In this document: positions 26,381 through 33,784 of the stretch, piece by piece
Layout of the letters: the number at the start of each line of letters is the position of its first letter
Numbering within the stretch: position 1 is the stretch's first letter
DNA from: Arthrobacter sp. MMS18-M83
Lineage (GTDB): Bacteria > Actinomycetota > Actinomycetes > Actinomycetales > Micrococcaceae
Assembly (NCBI RefSeq): GCF_026683955.1
Contig: NZ_CP113343.1
Span: forward strand, 2,852,001 to 2,916,000
Length of the DNA: 64,000 nucleotides
Direction: 5' to 3'
Program-made: the position numbers and the translations under genes
Notes under the pieces: model-generated
What the model saw: only the letters and a program-made list of their open reading frames with translations
Told to the model about the DNA's origin: nothing
Database searches by the model: none

Positions 26381-26842
26381 TCACTCACATCGGCCAAACC
26401 TCGAATGCACCCAGTGAGTCATGGTGCTGGGGAGATCGTCTCCTAATGAATATTGGTCGAAGTAGGAGTGCGGGCCGTTGGACATGTACCCCGTGTCGTC
26501 GAGCCCAAAATGGCCGATCATGTGAAGCCCGCGCTCCTTGGCAATGCCGCTGAGTTGCTTCGCCTCCGCAAGAATTGGCTGTTCATCGAAGTAGTCGTCC
26601 TCGACCCAGATCCCCGCGTGCGCGATAGCAAAATACTTGGTCCCCTCGAGATCCGGATGTTCCAGGATGGCGTCCTGGAAGGGTTTCAGGCTGCCTTCAA
26701 AGGACTCGCTCACAACTCTGATGCTTTCGAGCTGCATCTCGGCGTCGAGGCCGATCACCACGAGTCGTGGGCGGAGCTTTCCTTCTTGGACAATGAGCGG
26801 ACGGGCGAGGAGTTCGAGGTCAAAGCCTGCTTGAATGATCAT
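26381..26842 (-). CDS. Hypothetical protein, 153 aa
   Basis: No confident family. The arrangement of strands (RPRLVVIGLDAEMQLESIRV, then KYFAIAHAGIWVEDDYFDEQ and GLHMIGHFGLDD) recalls a JAB/RadC-like alpha-beta fold, but the metal-binding H-x-H...D signature is not intact. It is therefore either degenerate or unrelated. There is no signal peptide or membrane segment. ATG 26842 follows the sigma-factor gene by 49 bp on the same strand, so the two may be cotranscribed. Confidence 0.6.
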   Translation of the reverse strand: MIIQAGFDLELLARPLIVQEGKLRPRLVVIGLDAEMQLESIRVVSESFEGSLKPFQDAILEHPDLEGTKYFAIAHAGIWVEDDYFDEQPILAEAKQLSGIAKERGLHMIGHFGLDDTGYMSNGPHSYFDQYSLGDDLPSTMTHWVHSRFGRCE

Positions 26843-26890
26843 GATCCGAGGCTATTCGCGGCCGCAAGCCACGGACAGGCGGCATTTTTC

Positions 26891-28144
26891 CTATGTGGAC
26901 AACTGCCCGAGTTTGGCCGCCTTCACCAGGAGAAACTGCCGCTCTTGCAAGCTTCCCGTCATCTTTGCCGCGGCAAGAAAACACTCCCGGGCACCGGCAA
27001 GCTCTCCGGACATTTCGAGCAAATGCCCGCGAACGGCGTCGAGCCTGTGCCACCTTTTAAGCTCCACATCAAGCCCATCCAGTAGCTCAAGGGCCGCGCG
27101 CGGTCCTTCCACCATTGCCACCGCAACGGCGCGGTTGAGCGTCACAACCGGGCTTGGGGCCATGGCTTCGAGAACCTTATACAAAGCGAGGATCTGCGGC
27201 CAATCGGTCTGGTCCGCGGAGGCCGCCTCGGCATGGACCGCCGCGATTGCGGCCTGCAGCTGGTAGGGCCCCGGACGACCAACGCCCAGCACCGTTGACA
27301 AGAGTTCAAGGCCCTCGGCGATCTGCGCCGTGTCCCACAGCCCGCGGTCCTGCTCGGCGAGCGGCACCAGCATGCCGTCCGGCAGTGACCTCGCCCGGCG
27401 CCGCGCATCGGTGAGGAGCATGAGGGCAAGAAGTCCGCCCACCTCGAGCTCGCCCGGGAGTAGCCCCCACAGGAGCCGCGTAAGACGGATGGCCTCCGCG
27501 GTGAGGTCTTCGAGTTGCATGGATGGGCCGGAACCCGCCGCGTAGCCTTCGTTGAAGATCAAGTACAGGACGTGGAGTACGACGCCGAGCCGCGCCTTTC
27601 GCTCGCCAGTTTTCGGGAGCCCGAAATGGGCTCCGGCCTTCTTGATGCCCTGCTTCGCCCGGCTGATCCTCTGGCCCATGGTGCTTTCAGGGACGAGGAA
27701 CGCGCTGGCGATTTCCGCCGTCGTGAGCCCTCCAACTGCCCTCAATGTCAGTGCCAGCTGCGAGGGTGCCGAGAGAGCGGGGTGGCAACAGAGGAAGAGG
27801 AGGGTGAGGGTATCTTCTGCAAATCCGTCCGCGTCGCCAACTGAAGAGGATTCCTCGCCGGGCGGCGGCTCCAACGCTGCGGCGCGTTCTTCGCGAGCCT
27901 GCCGGGCACTTTCACTGCGCCAGTGGTCCACCAGGCGACGCGTGGCGACGGTGAGCAACCACGCCTTGGGGCTGTCCGGGACACCGGACGCGGGCCATTG
28001 CAACGCGGCCTCGAGCAGAGCCTCCTGGACGGCGTCCTCGCACTCTGCAAATTGCCCGTGCCTGCGCACGAGCACGCCAAGGACCTGCGGCGCGAGCGCG
28101 CGCAGCAGGTCCTCGAGAATGGGTTCCCCGGAAGGCCCGGCCAA
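26891..28144 (-). CDS. ECF42-type RNA polymerase sigma factor
   Basis: 417 residues. The N-terminal ~170 hold sigma region 2 (CEDAVQEALLEAALQWPASG) and region 4 (LTTAEIASAFLVPESTMGQR). The C-terminal ~240 residues are the TPR-like DUF6596 extension that defines the ECF42 group. These sigma factors have no classical anti-sigma factor and are coupled to DGPF-domain proteins, as here: a DGPF gene lies directly upstream. The start appears to be TTG 28144, with GGAGG in the end of the DGPF gene eight bases before it. Confidence 0.9.
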   Translation of the reverse strand: MAGPSGEPILEDLLRALAPQVLGVLVRRHGQFAECEDAVQEALLEAALQWPASGVPDSPKAWLLTVATRRLVDHWRSESARQAREERAAALEPPPGEESSSVGDADGFAEDTLTLLFLCCHPALSAPSQLALTLRAVGGLTTAEIASAFLVPESTMGQRISRAKQGIKKAGAHFGLPKTGERKARLGVVLHVLYLIFNEGYAAGSGPSMQLEDLTAEAIRLTRLLWGLLPGELEVGGLLALMLLTDARRRARSLPDGMLVPLAEQDRGLWDTAQIAEGLELLSTVLGVGRPGPYQLQAAIAAVHAEAASADQTDWPQILALYKVLEAMAPSPVVTLNRAVAVAMVEGPRAALELLDGLDVELKRWHRLDAVRGHLLEMSGELAGARECFLAAAKMTGSLQERQFLLVKAAKLGQLST

Positions 28145-28147
28145 ACG

Positions 28148-28507
28148 CTATACCTCCGGCGGCTCGTCCTGGACACGGCGGAGTTCCACGACCGGCGCGT
28201 ATTTCACGATGCTGGAGCAGATTTCCACGGCCCGTTCCTCGCTTGCCACATCCACTACCCAGTAGCCGATCAGCGATTCCTTGGCTTCGGCGAACGGCCC
28301 GTCAGTGGTGATGACCCCGTTGTCCGTCTGCTTGACCAGCTTTGCGGTGCTGGCATCGGCAAGTCCTGCGTTGAAGACCATCTCTCCGGAATCGGTGAGA
28401 TCCTTGTCGATCTGGATCATGAACCCGATCATTTCCTTGATCCATTCGGGATCGGCGGTCTCCATCATGCCTTCGGCAGAGCCAAACATCATGATCATGT
28501 ATTTCAT
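28148..28507 (-). CDS. DGPF-domain (YCII-like) protein
   Basis: 119 residues from ATG 28507, which has AAGGAG seven bases upstream. MKYMIMMFG and TDGPFAEAKESLIGYWVVD are the YCII/DGPF signature; the fold is a ferredoxin-like dimer. In ECF42 systems the sigma factor activates genes for such proteins, and this one probably lies in the sigma factor's own operon. Biochemical role unknown. The in-frame extension to 28549 lacks a ribosome-binding site. Confidence 0.9.
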   Translation of the reverse strand: MKYMIMMFGSAEGMMETADPEWIKEMIGFMIQIDKDLTDSGEMVFNAGLADASTAKLVKQTDNGVITTDGPFAEAKESLIGYWVVDVASEERAVEICSSIVKYAPVVELRRVQDEPPEV

Positions 28508-28620
28508 CTCGAACTCCTTATGAAGGGCGCTCCGTGTGGGCGCTTTCATCCATGGGTCGGAACTGCAGGACGGTTTTCGACATAGCTTGGTGGAAAATCC
28601 TAAGAATCTTTTGGGGGCCG

Positions 28621-29436
28621 CTACGCCCGTGCGATGACCTCCCCGTTCGGGATCAGGAAGAAGCCATCATCAGTGGAGCCCCAACGGTGCCAACCAGCGG
28701 CAATCCGCGCCAGATCGGCCTCGTTGGCCAGCCCGTATTCCAGCGCTTGCTCGGCAAATGCCGAGTGCAGGACGCGCTCGCTCCACACCCGTGACTGCCA
28801 GCGGCGCTGCTGCGCGGTGGCGTAAAGCCAGTTGCTGCTGGAGGGAGCGACGTCGGTGAAGCCCGCCTGCTGCGCCCAGGACACGAGCCGCCGTCCGGCG
28901 TCGGGCTCTGCTCCGTTCCGGCGGGCGATCTTCTGGTAAAGCTCCATCCAATCGTCGAGTTCGCGGACCTCGGGGTACCAGCTCATGCCGTGGAAATCGG
29001 CGTCGCGCACCGCCACGATGGCACCGGGCTTGGCGACCCGCCGCATTTCGCGCAACGCGGCCACGGGGTCGGTCAGGTGTTGCAGGACTTGGTGGGCGTG
29101 GACGAGGTCGAAGGTCTCGTCCTCGAAGTCCAGATCGTAGATGTTGCCGGTCACGAATTCCACGTTTTCCACGCCACGTTCGGCCGCGAGCGAGGCAGCC
29201 TGGGCCACAATCTCGGCGGAACGGTCCAGCCCGACTACCTTCGCAGGAGCCACCAGCTCCGCGAAGTCGCAGGTAATGCTCCCAGGTCCGCATCCGACGT
29301 CGAGCACTGACGTCCCGGGGGTGAGATGCGGGATGACAAACGCGGCAGAGTTCTCGGCTGTCCGGGAGGCATGGGCGCGTACGACGGACTCGTGGTGGCC
29401 GTGTGTGTAGACGTCTTCAGGCTTCTGCTCGTTCAT
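28621..29436 (-). CDS. Class I SAM-dependent methyltransferase
   Basis: 271 residues. Motif I VLDVGCGPGSITCDFAE near residue 45 binds S-adenosylmethionine, with the acidic VGLDRSAE and FDLVHAHQVLQHL motifs following. It resembles the UbiE/Methyltransf_11/25 group acting on small molecules. The substrate is unknown. It is divergent from a membrane-protein gene and is downstream of no recognisable pathway. Confidence 0.88.
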   Translation of the reverse strand: MNEQKPEDVYTHGHHESVVRAHASRTAENSAAFVIPHLTPGTSVLDVGCGPGSITCDFAELVAPAKVVGLDRSAEIVAQAASLAAERGVENVEFVTGNIYDLDFEDETFDLVHAHQVLQHLTDPVAALREMRRVAKPGAIVAVRDADFHGMSWYPEVRELDDWMELYQKIARRNGAEPDAGRRLVSWAQQAGFTDVAPSSSNWLYATAQQRRWQSRVWSERVLHSAFAEQALEYGLANEADLARIAAGWHRWGSTDDGFFLIPNGEVIARA

Positions 29437-29457
29437 AGGGAAACGCTACCCCGATGG

Positions 29458-29516
29458 AGTCGAAAGCGAGCGGAACTTGGGCGAAACCTTGTTTTCGACT
29501 GCCCGCCTGCCACAAT
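29458..29516 (+). promoter_or_regulatory. Inverted repeat and candidate promoter of the membrane-protein gene
   Basis: Perfect 8-bp arms AGTCGAAA and TTTCGACT (29458-29465, 29493-29500) lie between two divergent genes. On the plus strand TTGTTT (29489-29494) and CACAAT (29511-29516), 16 bp apart, could be -35 and -10 elements, with the -10 six bases before ATG 29523 (leaderless). Confidence 0.35.
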
Positions 29517-29522
29517 GGAACC

Positions 29523-30365
29523 ATGGCCGCAGCGAGGTGGGGTCAGGGGTCGCAGCTGGGGCGCGGATCGGGCCTCGGTGGGCTGCGTGACGGACCATCC
29601 CCGGACGCCTTGCGTCGCCCGTTCTTCATTGCGGCAGTGGCCGTCTTCGCCGTCGTCGTCCTGGCTGAAATCGGCCTTTCGATCCTCCTTGGCGGGACCG
29701 CCGCCGAGCCCGTTTCCCCCGACCAAGCGGACAAGCTCGGCGTTCCTATCGACGTCTTCCTCAAAACCCAACGCGCGTCAGCTGCGCCGCCGGGCGCGGG
29801 AATCGGTTTTCTTGCGTTCCTGGACGGGCTGTTGCTGTTCACCGTGGTGATGCTCGGGCTCAGCCTGATCATGGACCTCAGGGTTTACGGGCGGGTTCAA
29901 GGGATCGTCACCTTGATTGTCACGTTTCTCTGGGTGGTGGGCGCGTTCTTCACAGCCCTTTTGGCGTTGGCAAAGCTGTTCCTGATGTTCGGCCTGTTCG
30001 TGGCTGCACCCTTTGGGACCATTGCCTACCTGGCGTTATGGGGGAGTTTTCCCACGAGCCAGGCGGCGGCCATCCTTGCCCTCCTCCTGCTGCTGAAGAT
30101 CGTTTTCGCAGTGTTGCTGGTCCTGAGCCAGCCGAAATTCCTGAAGGTCACCGGGCTTGTGGTGCTGCTTCTAGTATCAGTCCTCCTGCAGCTTATTCTT
30201 GGCCTCATTCACGGATTCCTCCCCGGCCCGCTCGTGTCAATCGGGGATCAGTTCTGGGCGCTCATCACGGTGGTGGTGGCCTTGGTGTGGGCACTCATCA
30301 TGCTCATAGGGTCCGTCCCGGCCATCATCAACGCCCTGCGGGTCAGCGGCTCGGCAGGCGACTGA
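29523..30365 (+). CDS. Hypothetical multi-pass membrane protein
   Basis: About 280 residues with roughly seven transmembrane helices, an N-terminal Gly-rich cytosolic stretch and a short loop after helix 1. No family recognised and no conserved charged residues in the membrane that would suggest a transporter. ATG 29523 avoids the in-frame extension to 29454, which runs through the promoter region. Followed by a repeat-rich gap. Confidence 0.7.
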   Translation: MAAARWGQGSQLGRGSGLGGLRDGPSPDALRRPFFIAAVAVFAVVVLAEIGLSILLGGTAAEPVSPDQADKLGVPIDVFLKTQRASAAPPGAGIGFLAFLDGLLLFTVVMLGLSLIMDLRVYGRVQGIVTLIVTFLWVVGAFFTALLALAKLFLMFGLFVAAPFGTIAYLALWGSFPTSQAAAILALLLLLKIVFAVLLVLSQPKFLKVTGLVVLLLVSVLLQLILGLIHGFLPGPLVSIGDQFWALITVVVALVWALIMLIGSVPAIINALRVSGSAGD

Positions 30366-30422
30366 CATCCCGGACGCTCGCTCACTTTTAGCGACCTTTT
30401 GGCAGATCCTCGCTCACATCAG

Positions 30423-30499
30423 GTGAGTGGGGGTTGGGGGAAACCCGGCTATACGTGAGTGGGGGTTGGGGGAAACCCGGCTATAGGTGAGTGAGGGTT
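30423..30499. repeat. 32-bp tandem repeats in an intergenic gap
   Basis: Two near-identical 32-bp units start at 30423 and 30455, followed by a partial third at 30487. Each begins GTGAGTGGGGGTTGGGGG and ends CGGCTATA. Similar 33-bp units occur at 40299-40390 inside a coding sequence, so this is a dispersed repeat family. Confidence 0.85.
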
Positions 30500-30509
30500 G
30501 TGAGGGGCC

Positions 30510-31751
30510 CTACTCCTCCGGTCGGTTCCGATAGGCGGCCAGGAACGTGGCGATCCTGCGCACGGCCTCTTCGATCTCCCGGACGGACGGCAGGATGACA
30601 AAGCGGAAGTGGTCCGGGGTTGGCCAGTTGAAGGCCGAGCCGTGGGAGACCAGGATCTTCTGGTCCTGCAGGAGTTCCAGGACGAATTTCTCGTCGCTCT
30701 CGATCGGGTAGATCTCAGGATCCAGCCGCGGGAACAAATACATGGCCCCGGCCGCCGGAACGCAACTCACCCCCGGGATGGCCGTCAGCAGCTTCAACGC
30801 CAGATCCCGTTGTTCCCGGAGCCGGCCGCCCGGCCTGATGAGTTCCTCGATGCTCTGGTAGCCGCCCAAGCAGGTTTGGATGGCGTGCTGCGCTGGAACG
30901 TTGGAGCACAATCGGAGGGACGCCAGCAACTCCAACGCTTCACGGTAATCGGCGGTGGCAGCGTGCGGACCGGTCACTGCGACCCATCCCGCACGGTACC
31001 CGGGCATCCGATAGGCCTTGGAGAGGCCGCTGAAGGTCAGGACGCAGATATCGTCGGCCACGGAAGCGGTGTGGATGTGCTGGGCGTCCTCGTAGCGGAT
31101 CTTTTCGTAGATCTCGTCAGAGAAGAGGACCAGATCGTGTTTGCGTGCCAGCGCCGCGAACTGCTCCAGGATGTGGCGAGGGTATACCGCGCCGGTGGGG
31201 TTGTTCGGGTTGATGATGACGATGGCCTTGGTGCGCTTAGTGATCTTGGCCTCGACATCGGACATGTCCGGCCACCAGTTTTGGCCCTCATCACAGAGAT
31301 AGTGCACCGGATTACCGCCAGTGAGGGTCACGGTGGCCGTCCATAGCGGATAGTCCGGCGCGGGGATGAGGACCTCGTCGCCGTTCTCCAAGAAGGCCTG
31401 CAGCGTCATGGAGATCAGTTCGCTCACACCGTTGCCGATGAAGATGTCCTCGACGCCGATATTCATCAGGTTTTTGGTCTGGTAGTACTGCGAAATCGCT
31501 GTCCGCGCCGTGAAAATCCCCTTGGAATCGCTATACCCCTGGGCGCCGCGCAGATGGTGGATCATGTCCACCACAACGGACTCGGGCGCTTCCAGTCCGA
31601 ACGGTGCGGTGTCACCAAGGTTCATCTTGAGGATGCGGTGCCCTTCGGCCTCCATGGTCTTGGCCGCTTGGAGGATGGGGCCACGGAGTTCATAACGGAC
31701 GTTCTGTAGTTTGCTGGAGTGCTGCATCGGACGCATGGTTGATCTTTTCAT
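30510..31751 (-). CDS. AlaA-like pyridoxal-phosphate aminotransferase
   Basis: About 413 residues of class I aminotransferases. INPNNPTGAVY binds cofactor and substrate, and TFSGLSKAYRMPGYRAGW holds the Schiff-base lysine. The N-terminal KLQNVRYELRGPIL is typical of AlaA-type alanine transaminases. It would interconvert pyruvate and alanine using glutamate. GTG 31772 and ATG 31736 are in-frame alternatives; none has a clear ribosome-binding site. It follows the injection-system operon on the same strand but is unlikely to be part of it. Confidence 0.85.
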   Translation of the reverse strand: MKRSTMRPMQHSSKLQNVRYELRGPILQAAKTMEAEGHRILKMNLGDTAPFGLEAPESVVVDMIHHLRGAQGYSDSKGIFTARTAISQYYQTKNLMNIGVEDIFIGNGVSELISMTLQAFLENGDEVLIPAPDYPLWTATVTLTGGNPVHYLCDEGQNWWPDMSDVEAKITKRTKAIVIINPNNPTGAVYPRHILEQFAALARKHDLVLFSDEIYEKIRYEDAQHIHTASVADDICVLTFSGLSKAYRMPGYRAGWVAVTGPHAATADYREALELLASLRLCSNVPAQHAIQTCLGGYQSIEELIRPGGRLREQRDLALKLLTAIPGVSCVPAAGAMYLFPRLDPEIYPIESDEKFVLELLQDQKILVSHGSAFNWPTPDHFRFVILPSVREIEEAVRRIATFLAAYRNRPEE

Positions 31752-31799
31752 GGGCGGCACTGTTTTCGGCACCGGATTACACGCAGCATCAAGTACGCC

Positions 31800-32729
31800 C
31801 TACTGCTTGACCGCGCAGATCTGCGGCTGGACTTTGCAGATGTTGATCGGATTCGGCTCGATGATGATGCCCCGGATTTCTGTGCGGACTAGTACCAAGG
31901 CGTTTTGGTTCACTTTGCTTCCGACATCGGGGTTGACGCCCACCACAACGCAGCTTTGCAGGAATCCTCCGGGTGAGGCCTGGCACATGGAGCCCTGGGT
32001 GAAATCCAGCTGGATTTTCGCATTCTGGAAGGCTGTCCGTGCATCTTCGATGTGCAAGCCCAGGACCGCGGGCACCACCGATTTCACCGGTGTCGCGATC
32101 TCCAGGTTGACCATGGAACCGCGCCCGGCGGACTTGCCGCCGTCGGGCGTTTGCTTCACCACGGTGCCTGCCGTCTGCCCGCTCTCTGTTTCCGTGGTGC
32201 TCACCTTGAACCCGGCGTCCTCAAGCGTTTTTACCGCTTCCGCCTGCGGCCTGCTTTCGACCGAGGGAACCGTTGCGTCCTTGAGAAGGAACCAAATCAC
32301 CCCACCAACCGCCGCCAACAGCACGACGCCGCCGATGATCACCCACAGCCACGGGAATCCAGGCCTCGGCTTGGTCGGTTCGGCGGGCTTGGTGACGGTC
32401 AGCGTGACCACGTGGGCCTGGTCGGCATAGTCCTCAGGGGCGTCGTCGGCAGAATAGGCGATCAGTTTCACGGGATATGAGCCGGGTGCGGCACCGGTGG
32501 TGTCGAAATTGATCAGGTATTGCTCCGTTGCTCCGGCGGCGATGGTCCGCAATGGAGTGGGGATGGTGGTGTACGTCGGCGACGGCGGTGTGCTCTCCAT
32601 GCCGGGGAAGGCCCCCAACACCACGCGTTCGGGGCCGGGAGCTCCGTTGGTCACAGACGCCGTGAGGGAGCCTTTGCAATCCTTGAGTTCCACCGTGGGG
32701 GAACTCAGCGTCATGGTGATGGTGCTCAT
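31800..32729 (-). CDS. Ig-like / transmembrane / two-PASTA protein, last gene of the injection-system operon
   Basis: 309 residues without a signal peptide. Residues ~1-112 look like an Ig/CARDB-like beta domain; 127-149 is one transmembrane helix (WLWVIIGGVVLLAAVGGVIW); 152-213 and 216-290 are PASTA repeats, the fold that binds peptidoglycan and beta-lactams in PknB. By analogy with PknB the N-terminal domain would face the cytosol and the PASTA domains the wall. At the end of a contractile-injection operon it could tether the particle to membrane and wall, a role like the one proposed for CisA in Streptomyces. That is inference; no similarity to CisA was tested. Confidence 0.8.
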   Translation of the reverse strand: MSTITMTLSSPTVELKDCKGSLTASVTNGAPGPERVVLGAFPGMESTPPSPTYTTIPTPLRTIAAGATEQYLINFDTTGAAPGSYPVKLIAYSADDAPEDYADQAHVVTLTVTKPAEPTKPRPGFPWLWVIIGGVVLLAAVGGVIWFLLKDATVPSVESRPQAEAVKTLEDAGFKVSTTETESGQTAGTVVKQTPDGGKSAGRGSMVNLEIATPVKSVVPAVLGLHIEDARTAFQNAKIQLDFTQGSMCQASPGGFLQSCVVVGVNPDVGSKVNQNALVLVRTEIRGIIIEPNPINICKVQPQICAVKQ

Positions 32730-32777
32730 GCGACAACCGCCTTTCGGGCAATGGCAATGGAAAAGGTGACAGCCACT

Positions 32778-33251
32778 TCATCCGCCTGCTTCCAGGAGCT
32801 TCAGCGCACACGTGCCAACAACGCGGCACGTGATCCCGAGCTGACCTCCGGAGGTCCCGAAGGTCAGGCTGGCGGTGTCGCCTGCGGAGATATCCTGCTC
32901 TGTTCGCGTGCCTTCCACGACGAGGGTCACGGTGACTGCTTGCTGGGGAGCCAGCCGGGCACGCTTGGTGGGGCTGCCCAGATCGAACAGGCCCCCGAAT
33001 TTCCTGACCTCGAAGATGCAGCTTCCCGCCACCAGCAGCTGTGTTGCCGCCGCGGAGCATTGGCCGCCCGGGCCCACAAGGTCGGAGGCCTTGAGTGTCC
33101 CCCCTGCAGCAGCCTCCGAGAACCCCGCCTGCCAGCTGGCCGCCGCGTTGTTGTTCCCGCCGCCGCAACTGACGCCGAAAACCAGCACGAGCACGGCGAT
33201 GACGCCACATACGACCACCGCGATAATGGGCTTCCGGTTCTCATCGTTCAC
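32778..33251 (-). CDS. Small membrane-anchored or lipoprotein-like component of the injection-system operon
   Basis: 157 residues from GTG 33251, which overlaps the stop of the gpI-like gene (GTGA). A hydrophobic segment at ~8-27 (IAVVVCGVIAVLVLVFGVSC) ends in Cys, but the positions before it fit a lipobox poorly, so a membrane anchor is equally likely. The outer part has three further Cys (GGQCSAA, GSCIF, ITCRVVGTCAL) and a beta-rich look. No family known. Its place between baseplate and PASTA genes suggests a membrane-side partner of the particle. Confidence 0.7.
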   Translation of the reverse strand: MNDENRKPIIAVVVCGVIAVLVLVFGVSCGGGNNNAAASWQAGFSEAAAGGTLKASDLVGPGGQCSAAATQLLVAGSCIFEVRKFGGLFDLGSPTKRARLAPQQAVTVTLVVEGTRTEQDISAGDTASLTFGTSGGQLGITCRVVGTCALKLLEAGG

Positions 33252-33784
33252 GAGTCCATCACCGCGATCTCGTCCGTGACGTGGGCAGGCTTGATGCCCT
33301 TGACGATTCTGCGAATCAGCTCCACTTGCCCAGCGGCAGCCGCGGGGACCAGAACCTTGATGTGGAACTCGCCCGGGACGGATTCGACCCCGAACCCCGC
33401 GATCCCGGTGGCCAGCTGCAGGAAGCGGGTGAGACCGTCCACGGTGCCCCTGCGCGCGGACAGGGAGGCCGCGCACGCAATCAGGTCCCGTTGCCGTGCC
33501 ACCGGGACTCCTGCCGCCGTGGAGTCCACGGATTCCGGGCCCGGTAGGGTCAGCCAGTCCAGGTCCACCCAGCGCGACAGAAACGGAATGAACGACGACG
33601 GCGAGCGGCCGGGATCCGGAACGGTGTGTATGCGGTCCAAGACGTCCCGGACGGGCTGTTGCATGTCCTCCGCCACGGCGATGAGGGCCTGCAGCGGCGT
33701 GCTGGTTTCAGCCGCCACTTGGTAGATCTCGGGCAGGACCTTCAGCATCGGAGAGTTACGCAGCACGGGTTCAACCATTGCCAT
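33248..33784 (-). CDS. Phage tail protein I-like baseplate component
   Basis: 178 residues. SPMLKVLPEIYQ at the start and the later RQRDLIACAASLSARRGTVD / LTRFLQLATGI are characteristic of gpI-type tail proteins found in eCIS baseplates. The usual partner is baseplate J, encoded directly upstream with a 14-bp overlap. ATG 33778 (MVEPVLRN) is an alternative start. Confidence 0.82.
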   Translation of the reverse strand: MAMVEPVLRNSPMLKVLPEIYQVAAETSTPLQALIAVAEDMQQPVRDVLDRIHTVPDPGRSPSSFIPFLSRWVDLDWLTLPGPESVDSTAAGVPVARQRDLIACAASLSARRGTVDGLTRFLQLATGIAGFGVESVPGEFHIKVLVPAAAAGQVELIRRIVKGIKPAHVTDEIAVMDS

